Shown piece after piece: positions 20,701-28,262 of a DNA stretch of 64,000 nucleotides. A model generated the notes under the pieces. The model was given only the letters and a program-made list of their open reading frames with translations, had not been told where the DNA came from and made no database searches. Source of the DNA: Trissonchulus latispiculum (Eukaryota; Nematoda; Enoplea; Enoplida; Ironidae); the NCBI GenBank assembly GCA_030248195.1, contig JASAND010030450.1, positions 1 through 64,000 on the forward strand. The letters are read 5' to 3'. Position 1 is the stretch's first letter; the number at the start of each line of letters is the position of its first letter. Made by a program: the position numbers and the translations under genes.

Positions 20701-21445
20701 CGCGTTGAGCATTTGAGGTTGTCGGATGAAGTGCTGCCAGCACGCACCAAAGAAAACATTTATCATCTGTGTTTTTAATGTTGACTACAGCGTGTTTATT
20801 TTGCAAACAACGCGGCAATGGCACGTAAGTGCGCCCTTGAATTGGTTCATACTTAATGATGTGTATGTCCAATCCTTGAAGGATCTGCACTATCCATCCG
20901 CTACCGTTTTCAATAAATTCTTCAATTTTCCTGCCCATAATCTTGTAAGCTTCAAGAATTGCAGCATGTATCTGCCTTTTCAGCGTAACTAGTCTTGCTG
21001 AACTGTGAAAGTAGCAAGTGATTGTATCTTCCGGGTTAACATCTTTTTCGAAAATAACATGTAGAATGAGATTGAATTTAAAGCTTCCAAGCGTTTGAAG
21101 TCGTTCGGATAAAACGTCCTTGAGTTCATCCTTAATATTCTTGTACATGGTCCACATATCATAAAACAATCCTTCCTGTTTTAATGAGATGCACTGAATG
21201 TTTTTGAAATGGTGCAGTTGTTTTTCCACAAAAAACTGCCTGCAGCCGACTTTCTTCTCTGCAGCATTTGCTGACCGCACACCAATATGACACAATTCAT
21301 GTTCATTTCGGTTGTGTTTTCTTTTGAACGGTTTTCCACAAATGCTACATTCGTACTTCTTTTCATTCAGATGCACTTCACGTACATGAACATTGAGATT
21401 GCCAACAAGAGAAAAACGGCGGCCACATATATCGCAACTACTCAT
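17789..21445 (-). CDS. Protein-primed family B DNA polymerase with zinc fingers (1218 aa)
   Basis: Replicates the element from its termini by protein priming. Order of domains: two N-terminal C2H2 fingers (C4-C7-H20-H25 and C33-C36-H49-H53), a third Cys-rich finger at about 338-360, exonuclease motif I YADFECIL (about 394), an inserted CxxC...DHCHFCDRYRGAAHNECN treble-clef resembling endonuclease VII (about 490-530), Exo II NLRRYDGH (about 542), Exo III YLKTDVLLLADIF (about 695), polymerase motif A DANNLYGWAM (about 795), motif B NNAVYGKT (about 957) and motif C FTDTDSL (about 1055). The length is typical for Polintons. The start ATG at 21445 is supported by a TATA box 34 bp upstream. Divergent from the innexin-like gene. 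No breaks seen. Confidence 0.95.
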   Translation of the reverse strand: MSSCDICGRRFSLVGNLNVHVREVHLNEKKYECSICGKPFKRKHNRNEHELCHIGVRSANAAEKKVGCRQFFVEKQLHHFKNIQCISLKQEGLFYDMWTMYKNIKDELKDVLSERLQTLGSFKFNLILHVIFEKDVNPEDTITCYFHSSARLVTLKRQIHAAILEAYKIMGRKIEEFIENGSGWIVQILQGLDIHIIKYEPIQGRTYVPLPRCLQNKHAVVNIKNTDDKCFLWCVLAALHPTTSNAQRVSKYRQFENTMNMGDLKFPISVEDIPTFEMLNNLSINVYRYDDDDGLCIAYISENKTTTFTISLLLLYNQHYCWIKDPERFFSKQKSHKHRLHQCRFCLCLFYSKVKLDKHMKLCANPEKQCIELPGEDEKWLQFTNVHKMQRLAYVIYADFECILEKVAHCVPSPNVSFTAMYQKHTPCSYCISEVFGCCFDNVRLGGVHLYRGKDCVIDFFNKVISWAENYQSIYDRYSVPVLNGEERIHFSNAVKCSICKDNLSDERVLDHCHFCDRYRGAAHNECNLQFRRTRDVAVVLHNLRRYDGHILMEHLGTIMETMNATVSLIPKGYDDFISFALHFKRDDGVKWKLKFVDSFEFMNTSLEKLVASLIEKGVENFKFTCEQLKTNLVLRKGVYPYDYMDSWEKFSEGQLPSKEQFYNSLTGEHISDSDYQFAQEIWNEFQLTNIGEYHDLYLKTDVLLLADIFENFRRFCLYNYELDPAHYYTTPSFTWDACLKHTQVIIERILDPDMYIFIESGIRGGVSMISNRYARANNQLVEDYSPEIATSYIIYLDANNLYGWAMSQHLPLSGFRWLEKSEIDCLDLDNIASNIGYILEVNLHYPSELHELHNDYPLAAEKIKISNDMLSPYCLDIQDLLQLTDANATKLTPNLRDKTNYIVHYKILQLYIKLGLKLTYIHRVLEFRQSNFMAEYVQFNTAMRQKATSSFEKDLFKLFNNAVYGKTLQSPRRYINIKLAANDRALSKLASKHEYCGFKLLADKLVAVKLTRTRVKLNQPIFIGFTVLELSKLLMYNFHYNYIKQKYGENAMLLFTDTDSLCYHVATEDVYADMKMDSDLFDFSDYPPSHECFSEENKKKLGYMKDEMCSVPILEFVGLRSKMYSLLDRNYKEKKRAKGIKKGVVASSMKHGLYKDVLFKKLRTKHSMRFIRTDGCSINSVLQNKSSLSCYDDKRYVLLDGCNTCAYGHCDIMDCSN

Positions 21446-21557
21446 GATTGATGTTGCTCGAGTAAGATCACCTTATATAGTCACCATTCATCAACCGGCA
21501 ATTTCCAGTTACAGCATGTGTACGGCACGTGATCCGTAGTATAAAACTGATTGCGCG
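21446..21557. promoter_or_regulatory. Divergent promoter between PolB and innexin-like gene
   Basis: This 112-bp spacer holds a minus-strand TATA (TATATAAGG at 21471-21479, 34 bp from the PolB ATG) and a plus-strand TATAAAA at 21540-21546. It also contains the CACGTG palindrome near 21526. Both early-type genes are therefore driven from one compact bidirectional region. Confidence 0.7.
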
Positions 21558-22448
21558 ATGGCTCATTTCATTTCATTCGCCATGTTCTTTGCTCATAGTT
21601 TAGTTAGCCTTCTGCGGAGTTGGGTCAAATTTAACAATTCTGCTGTAGATTGGTTTGACAAGCTTTTACACGGTGTTACAGTACCCTTTGTAGCAATTTG
21701 TGCATCTATCATTCTGGCAAGTCAAAAACTTGGCGATTCTATTTCGTGTAAAGTACCTCCTGAACATACAAATACAGCAACTGTTAAATATTTTACTGAT
21801 GCCTGCTATTTTTCGGGCCCAAGTACACCATGTGTTGACTTCACATTTTTTCTGAAAAAACCCTGTTTTTACGTGCACATATATCCGTACATTGGGTTTA
21901 TTTTGATGATACAGGCAGCATTACTTCACGCCGGACACTTAGTATGGAAGCTATACGGTATGCGAGCGCAGCTGGATATAAAGCGGTACCTTGACTCGGA
22001 AGTCGACATCGCACTAGAGAAACTAAAAACAACACGCTTAACAATTGCAATTTTTCTATTATGCAAACTATATGCTTTGCTTGTGCTATTATTACAGGCT
22101 GCAACAATTTTCATTTTTCTGCAGCCAATTCTGTCTGATAGATTCAATACTGATAGATCAGTGTTTCGAATAAAAGTTTTTTGCAGCATAGCTTACAACG
22201 ATATTAACAGGACGAACAACCATACGATAGTGTGCTTACTCTTGCATAACCATTACTTTGCAAAACTTTATATGGTACTTGGACTTCTGTTTTTAACTTT
22301 GAGCAGTTTTTGCTTACTTAATATTGCGCATATAGGGTACACACTTTATCATGTACACAGATTCACGGATGCCGGACTATTGCTCTATTTCCTGAGAATA
22401 AAGCAGGGCTATTTATCTATTGTACCTTACTTATTAGACGATCATTAA
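21558..22448 (+). CDS. Innexin-like four-pass channel protein (up to 296 aa)
   Basis: The topology and Cys pattern match innexins (invertebrate gap junctions). TM1 is about 38-56; loop 1 has C64 and C83 with a Pro two residues after the first Cys; TM2 is about 108-133 (IYPYIGFILMIQAALLH...VW, like the innexin YYQW region); the cytoplasmic loop is charged; TM3 is about 160-190; loop 2 has C209 and C226, 16 residues between, as in innexins, with an NHT glycosylation site; TM4 is about 234-264. The C-tail is short. The TATAAAA at 21540 is only 18 bp from the first ATG but 42 bp from Met9 (21582). Starting at Met9 also gives the usual innexin N-terminal length, so 21582 is probably the true start. 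Innexin genes in viruses (vinnexins) are known from polydnaviruses. A cell-to-cell channel or hemichannel role is inferred. Confidence 0.78.
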   Translation: MAHFISFAMFFAHSLVSLLRSWVKFNNSAVDWFDKLLHGVTVPFVAICASIILASQKLGDSISCKVPPEHTNTATVKYFTDACYFSGPSTPCVDFTFFLKKPCFYVHIYPYIGFILMIQAALLHAGHLVWKLYGMRAQLDIKRYLDSEVDIALEKLKTTRLTIAIFLLCKLYALLVLLLQAATIFIFLQPILSDRFNTDRSVFRIKVFCSIAYNDINRTNNHTIVCLLLHNHYFAKLYMVLGLLFLTLSSFCLLNIAHIGYTLYHVHRFTDAGLLLYFLRIKQGYLSIVPYLLDDH

Positions 22449-22468
22449 AGCGTTTCTCATGTTTTAGT

Positions 22469-23281
22469 ATGCAAAAGCTGGAAGCCATATGCTTTGATAG
22501 ATTAACTGATTTCCTATGTACCTATACAACATCATTTTCTGCACTTGTTTGTTTGTTTGAAAGTTGGAAGTATCATCTGCCGCGGTTTGCATTACAGAAT
22601 CTACTATGCGCATGGTTTCGGCTGCAGCCAGCAGCTCGGTACAAAATAGTTTTATCAAAACATATTTCACACAATATTTCGGCTTTTCATAGCACTGAAG
22701 ATTTTCGGATGTCTCAACCATTTAGAGTTAAACAACAATCATTCGCTAGTTGCGGTAACGTCTATACAAGGTTTCATGGAATTGGCGACGGTTACGTGGA
22801 GCTAAAACACGAACCATACAACGTTATGTCGCACTACATGTATCTTGGAGAAGGAACGCGTTACTCAGACGTTTGGATAATTTTGCCAGCAAACGATAAA
22901 TACTATTTAGGAAATTTCTGTCAAATTGTGGCTCCTCTGTTATACTTCATAAATGGGCCATATTACAAGACTGACTACCTTGATGATTCAGACATGTATA
23001 TCTACGAGATGAAAGACGAAGATGACGAAATTGCATTTGAACATCTGCTAAAGACTCAGCTGTATTACGTTGGAAAAGTTGTGAGCAGTGCATCCTTTCG
23101 TTTGAATGCTTGGCTAACTACTGCAGTGGCGGAAACGGCTGTTTCTGCACTGTATGAAAGCGATCGACAATTCAATTATAGCTTTCAATGTGCTATCTGC
23201 AAACTGTCATTTTCTGATTATTTTAAAATGTTGAATCACGCAAAGATAACTCATGATGTATGCATGTACTTGAAACAATAA
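22469..23281 (+). CDS. Unknown protein with C-terminal C2H2 finger (270 aa)
   Basis: It lies 20 bp after the innexin-like stop. The first 60 residues are hydrophobic/aromatic and may be membrane-associated. The middle (about 75-200) appears globular with many Tyr and an acidic loop (MKDEDDE). The C-terminus carries one finger, C241-x2-C244-x12-H257-x4-H262. The same x12/x4 spacing occurs in the fingers of the NADAR protein and the first PolB finger. The stop codon is embedded in AATAAA (23277-23282). I do not recognise the main domain. Confidence 0.65.
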   Translation: MQKLEAICFDRLTDFLCTYTTSFSALVCLFESWKYHLPRFALQNLLCAWFRLQPAARYKIVLSKHISHNISAFHSTEDFRMSQPFRVKQQSFASCGNVYTRFHGIGDGYVELKHEPYNVMSHYMYLGEGTRYSDVWIILPANDKYYLGNFCQIVAPLLYFINGPYYKTDYLDDSDMYIYEMKDEDDEIAFEHLLKTQLYYVGKVVSSASFRLNAWLTTAVAETAVSALYESDRQFNYSFQCAICKLSFSDYFKMLNHAKITHDVCMYLKQ

Positions 23282-23282
23282 A
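23277..23282 (+). terminator. Polyadenylation signal overlapping a stop codon
   Basis: AATAAA whose internal TAA (23279-23281) is the stop of the preceding gene. Confidence 0.6.
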
Positions 23283-23966
23283 AGTTTTTGCTGCTGATTT
23301 TTTAAGGTTTCCTTGTAATCATAAACCGTGACTAAAATTTACTTTAATAATGCATCAGGTGCACACACAGTAGCTACTACTATACATGCATGTGATCTGC
23401 TACAGGTCTAGCTTTCTTCTATCAGCCTTTGTAGCCATTCGCTTTGTGAACAACTAAGCTTGCCAAGGTCTCAAGCCAATGTCTTATGCCTTATCTGCGC
23501 TACGTTGCTTCCAAAATTTGACTTGGTAACAATTTCTAATTCACATTAATGCATTTAAAGCTGCTTCACCACTGCTTAAGAATAATTTGCTTTTAACAGC
23601 TAAGAGATGATTCCAAGCCATTTGAAGATGTTAGTCCACTGCTAAAGCATAATCATTTGTTACAACTAAGAGGTTTTGCATATGTAAACGTTGCTTCCAT
23701 ATTAACAAATCTAATGCCATTATGCAACTGCTAAGGCATTATCTTCTTACAACAGCTAAAAGCATTTCACATGCTAAAGTTGATCCAATTTGACACTATT
23801 CCAATATTTGGCTTGCTGTTAAATTAACTACTTTCTATTAGCCTGTAGCTTGAATTATTGGATCAAGAAGGTAAAATTAATAGCTTAATTACTGTTATCA
23901 TTCAAAGCAGCGGGTTGCAGTCTTACATAAGTATCAGAATTCTCTTTTCGAATTCATTTGAGCACA
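23282..23966. other. 685-bp non-coding gap with imperfect repeat motif
   Basis: No reading frame of interest. A motif of about 36 bp resembling CCACTGCTAAAG...ACAACTAAGAG occurs three times (about 23569-23605, 23636-23673, 23724-23763), spaced 67 and 88 bp apart. The largest gene-free stretch of the element, so a candidate for a regulatory or packaging region. Confidence 0.5.
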
Positions 23967-25175
23967 ATGAAATCGTTCTTCGTAGTCTTGCTATTACTGC
24001 GTTATTTAATTGCAATCAATGAAGACGAACTTCATTTAACAATAACTACGCTGCTGTCAGTAACGCGGGGCGTAGGCATTTCTATATCCGCTGTCAGAGA
24101 TTTCGGTCCAACTTTCATTTTATCTAATAACGAATCAACTACGGCAAGCACTGTTGCGGAAACTGTCGAGCGACGGTCGTTGGGTACACAAACCGACAGC
24201 GTTCAAACAGATTCTGGATTAGGGTCGGAAAATGCGGTATCCAGTGCCGAGACTGGAGACTTTAGTCTGGCGTTTAACGCCACAAGGCCTAACCAAACAT
24301 CTTCAGTATCTATCAACCAACAACAAGATTCGAATAAAACAGTAGCCCCAATGGCTACAGTAGGACCAACGTCAAGGCATTCGCCACTCACGTGTCCCTC
24401 AGGCAACACACGTTTTCCTTCTTACCTGGAATCGATTGCAGAATCAACAGAACCTTCCACTTCATCTGGAGCTTGCGCTTCGCCCGAGTTGGGTTACCCT
24501 AATTTGGTTTCGACAAAACAGAAGGGGGCATGTAGCAGTTTGATTGATGAAACTGTTGATTCAGTTATTAACAGCGTACAGTCTACTTATTGGGAAAAGC
24601 ACTTAGGTGGAGGACAAAACTGTGGTGCATGCATATTGCCGTTAAATAATGTCTCACAGGTAGCTAACACCATGTGCCAACACATCTTTCATGAGACATG
24701 TTTGAGGAATTGGACAAGGACCGTGAGAACGTGTCCCCAATGCCGAACCATTATTAATTGTTATTATGACTGGCGTGGAACAAAAATTAAAATTACGGTA
24801 CGTATCAGATACTTAGAGTGTCAGTCCATTAATAAATATATACTTATCTTTGTTTTGTTGTTAATTTCAATTTTGATTTACATGTCTAATTTTTAATTTT
24901 AGGCAAAGTCATCGGAACTGCCTGATACCGCTTATGAGGAAGTTGAATTCGATTTTCTCCTATTGGCCAGAGACAGCGGACGTCCGGTGTATGCCTTCTA
25001 TGAAGATTTCTTCATAGCTAAGTGCCGACGCCAGAAGGAAAGGTTTGAACTAACCGACGAAGAAGCTGTCACTCTTGTATTGGACAGTTACCAGTACATC
25101 TGGTATCGCGTAAATTCAACAACAAGAAGAAATGCCCCAGTTCGCCGCGGAAGCAACAGACGGCGCTACAACTAA
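23967..25175 (+). CDS. RING-H2 protein with alternatively retained intron
   Basis: The ATG at 23967 begins a signal-peptide-like segment (residues 1-17), then a Ser/Thr/Gln-rich disordered region (about 40-200) and a RING-H2 finger (C219-x2-C, C-x-H-x2-H-x2-C, C-x2-C259), the hallmark of E3 ubiquitin ligases. Unspliced, the frame ends at 24896 (309 aa) with a C-terminal transmembrane segment (about 290-306). A strong donor (GTACGT at 24798) and acceptor (TTTTAG ending at 24902) define a 105-bp phase-0 intron. Splicing removes the membrane anchor and joins codon 277 to a 90-residue tail with acidic and then Arg-rich sections (24903-25175), giving 367 aa. An open TTG four codons earlier is ignored. 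Two isoforms, membrane-anchored and soluble, are therefore likely. Substrate and topology unknown. Confidence 0.75.
24798..24902 (+). other. Predicted retained/spliced intron in the RING gene
   Basis: GTACGT...TTTTAATTTTAG, 105 bp, a multiple of three, phase 0. When retained it encodes the membrane segment and a stop at 24894-24896. Confidence 0.65.
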
Positions 25176-25643
25176 GGCAGATAACGTTGTTATCGTTGTT
25201 ATAGTTATTATTGTTAAGTTTGATTAAATGAATGAATTGTGGGCACGCAAAATTAGTAATAATGTACAACTACTGCGTTTGCCACAGGGTAATCATATCT
25301 TTATTATTAATAACAAAGTAACTTTTAGCAAATTTAAAACCATATGATAAATCATATTAAATACCAAAATCCAATGCTGAATTCAATTTGCACTATGATT
25401 AATTTTAAATATTTATTTAAATAATAAATATTAGTTTTGAAGTACATCCTGATTATCAAAGTACATATAAAATTGGATTTGTCTGGTTTGAAAGACTTCA
25501 GAATCCTTTAGAGTAGTCCTGACACGTAATTCTTTATTGACAGAGTGCTGTGCCATAGGTGGCAACACAGGTTCTTTTTGAGATGTCAATCTTTAACGGC
25601 ATCACCTACACTTGGCTGCTTACGCCAGTCCTATTTACTTCGC
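25176..25643. other. Non-coding right end of the Polinton
   Basis: AT-rich, no reading frame. The part next to the right terminal repeat (about 25610-25643) holds a second, diverged copy of an internal terminal-repeat segment (AAGTAAATAGGACTGGCGTA in inverse), which is absent on the left. Confidence 0.6.
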
Positions 25644-25789
25644 TGGTTTGATTACTGTGCCAAAATCCGTAGGTGCTTTTGATGAGTTAAGCTTCTACGT
25701 TCACACCTCTATCACGTGACTGCTTACGTCAGTCCTCATTACTTTGCTGGTTCGATTGCTGTGCCAAAAGCGGCAAAAATCTAACTACT
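25644..25789 (-). repeat. Polinton right terminal inverted repeat
   Basis: The inverted partner of 8755-8900, with two differences counted over 146 bp. Followed by the target duplication GACGCA (25790-25795). Confidence 0.95.
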
Positions 25790-27305
25790 GACGCAGCACA
25801 CCTCTGCTTTGAGGTGAATTTTTTCCCTGTCACACCTCAGTCGCTCGCTTTCGCGATGAGGGGCAGTGCCATACCAAATTTTGCACTGAGTCCACGATAT
25901 GACAGTGAATAATTGCATATTGAAATTGAAATTACCCGAGGCGTAGGCAAGGCTAAGATGATTTTTCTCAACAACCGACGGAGATGAGACTTAAATTTTA
26001 GATTAGTTTATTTTTTTACACAACCTTAGAGCTATCTCTAGTGTGGTCAAATCAGTATAATCCAAAAACGATTTTGGGGTCAAAAAACGGCCATTTTTTA
26101 CTAAATCGGTTTTGTCAAAATTACTGCCAAATCTTAAGGAGAATTTTGAATTATTTATACTCAATCGATTTAGTCCTATCGACTTACTTTCTAATCAATT
26201 TATACAATTTAATTGCACATTTTATTAATGCCTATTAGCTGGAATCCGGTGCTTTAAGCTAGAGACTTGGCCGACAAACGTATTTGGCAAAACTGCTATT
26301 ATTTTATTTTAAATATCGATTTCTCAAAAACTACCCCATGGATTCGCGTAAGCTTTGGATGAAAATTCGCAGTATTGCGGAGGGACTTTTCTTCACTTGA
26401 ACTTCACCAGCTGCGAGAATACTCAATGCGAAATTGCAAAATTTCGTGTCATCGCACATTTGGCGGATTTCCTGGAGCATTAAGACCTGTTGAGCAAAAT
26501 CCGTAAAATTTCCCTCAACCCACATGTCCTTCATACCAAACTTTATACTTCATACAAAATGGAATTTTGCCCGTTTCTATAGTTTTGCTATAGTTACTCA
26601 AAGTTCGATGGTCTATACATATTTAGTGTGTGGAAAAATTTTGCTGGTTTTTGCAAATTTTGCTTTTTTCGGATTTACTGATTATAAGCTTTAAAACGGT
26701 GTGTCAAATTTTTCCAATTCCCAAAATTGCGAAAGTTTATTGCGCTTCAAAATTCCCCTCACAAAAGGTGGTGGTAATCCTCAAGACCTTATGCCAATAT
26801 TAAAATTTCAATGCTACAGCGATTGTAAGGTCAAATACTGGAAGTGGGATTATATGGGATTGGAAAAAGCAAGTTCGTACAAATGGGATGGGATGGGACG
26901 GTGAATTTGAAAATCTGGTGGGATGGGATGGGATGGGATCAGAGAATTCGTCCCATTTGCCAACTCTGCTCTTATTTATGCATATATGTCTCAATGCTTA
27001 AGCAGTTAGGTTTTGGTTCTGCTTTTACTTTTTTAAAGCAGAATTTTGAAAAAATCAGCCATTTTGAATCATAAAAACATGACCTACCGTACTCTTTTCT
27101 TTATTAATAGATAAAGAAATGGCGTATAGATAGGTTTATGAAACGGCTATCTATTTTTCCATAGCTAGCAAAAAATCAATCTCCTTCAGATTAGACTAGA
27201 TTCAGAAAGAATCCGTGTGGAACCGTTTGAGAGAGATCTTTAAGAAATGGTTCTGCTGTTGAATAAAAGTTGCTCTTTGAAAAGCTGTATAGTTGTATAC
27301 CATAC

Positions 27306-28262
27306 TAGAGACCTTCACGGGCCGAAATTTTGCGGCCTGGCGCGGCCCGTGAATAATTTTTCTCGGACCGCCCGGCACGATCCGTAAAAAGTTTCGGTCA
27401 AGAAATGAGCATTATTAAGAATACAACTTATTACAAGGAGCCTATATAACAGTTAAATCCGAAGGATGTCCAGTGTTTATTTAAAAATTTAATTGACTAT
27501 TTAATTAATAAGAGCACAGTAACGTTTATGAAATGAAAATGCCGAAACTTTTTCCAGAAAAGCAGCATTGGTGTGTACGAAACATGTTCAAGAAGCACAA
27601 AAATCTTAGAAGCTAAAATTTTGGGTGATTCTCCAGATTGCTTAAATTGACTCTTCTTGTTCAAATTTGGCATAGGTGCATTTTAACACATTTCTGATGG
27701 ACCTGTGGTAAAAATTAAGTTTTTAAGTTTTTAAAAGGGATGGGGGGGGCAAGGAAAAATTAAAAATGTTTTGCCTCCGATTTCGCTGAAAAGTTGCAGG
27801 CAGGGGTTTTCTTTTTTTCAATCCAGCTTGTCCTTGATAAAGATGTAAGCATAACTTTTAAACTTGTTTCTAGCTAACGAAAAGCTGGATCGAAAAATGG
27901 TTTTCAGATTCTTGTTTGGTGACCTAGAAAACCCATGGATGCAGCTTTTCAGCGAAATCGGCGACAAAAAATCTTAGATTTCCCTTAGTCCTCATAAAAA
28001 AACATTAATTTTTTTATAATATTAATTTGTTTTAATTTGTCAGAGATTGATCAGAAATGTGCTAAAAAGCACCAAAACCAAATTTTAGCTCAGTCGGTTA
28101 AGTTCTTAAGTTATGCGAATTTTAGACACATGTGTGCCGTGTGCGTTATCGGAAGAATCTCCAAAATTTGAGTTATGATTCTCTAGTAAAATCTAGCAAA
28201 AAAATTGAAGCGGGCCGGACACTCAGCCCATGGTGTTGCCCGGTCCGTAATGCAGGCCTCTA
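27306..28262. mobile_element. hAT-like element with GGGCCG-rich ends
   Basis: The ends TAGAGACCTTCACGGGCCG and CGGTCCGTAATGCAGGCCTCTA are imperfect inverted repeats. The flanks TACCATAC (27298-27305) and TACCGTAC (28263-28270) differ at one of eight bases, fitting a hAT duplication. No transposase. Its right end is carried into the tandem duplication that follows. Confidence 0.65.

Larger units (their letters stand above)
8755..25789. mobile_element. Polinton/Maverick virus-like transposon, complete
   Basis: It starts AGTAGTTAG and ends CTAACTACT (Polinton-type AGT...ACT termini). It has 146-bp terminal inverted repeats and the 6-bp target duplication GACGCA at 8749-8754 and 25790-25795. At 17,035 bp it is in the normal 15-20 kb range. 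It encodes the full hallmark set: protein-primed PolB, rve integrase with chromodomain, packaging ATPase, adenain-like protease, major and minor jelly-roll capsid proteins. Near-identical repeats and open frames throughout indicate recent insertion and possible capacity for transposition or virion formation. Polinton/adintovirus virions are inferred from families, not shown here. Confidence 0.97.
7377..26968. mobile_element. Non-autonomous hAT element containing the Polinton
   Basis: Ends CAGTGTTGGCA (7377) and TGCCAACTCTG (to 26968) are classic hAT termini. They are flanked by a perfect 8-bp target duplication CTCTTATT at 7369-7376 and 26969-26976. Both subterminal regions are rich in TGGGA/TCCCA words (7387-7480 and 26845-26955). 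After subtracting the Polinton and one copy of its 6-bp duplication, about 2.55 kb of hAT sequence remains (7377-8754 and 25796-26968) with no recognisable transposase. A stretch near 7725-7980 resembles the loop of the foldback at 41055-42932, so this hAT family is dispersed. Confidence 0.85.

Noticed and set aside
24963..25175. Separate small basic protein gene
   Set aside because: It has no ATG. It is in phase with a strong acceptor and is best read as the second exon of the RING gene.
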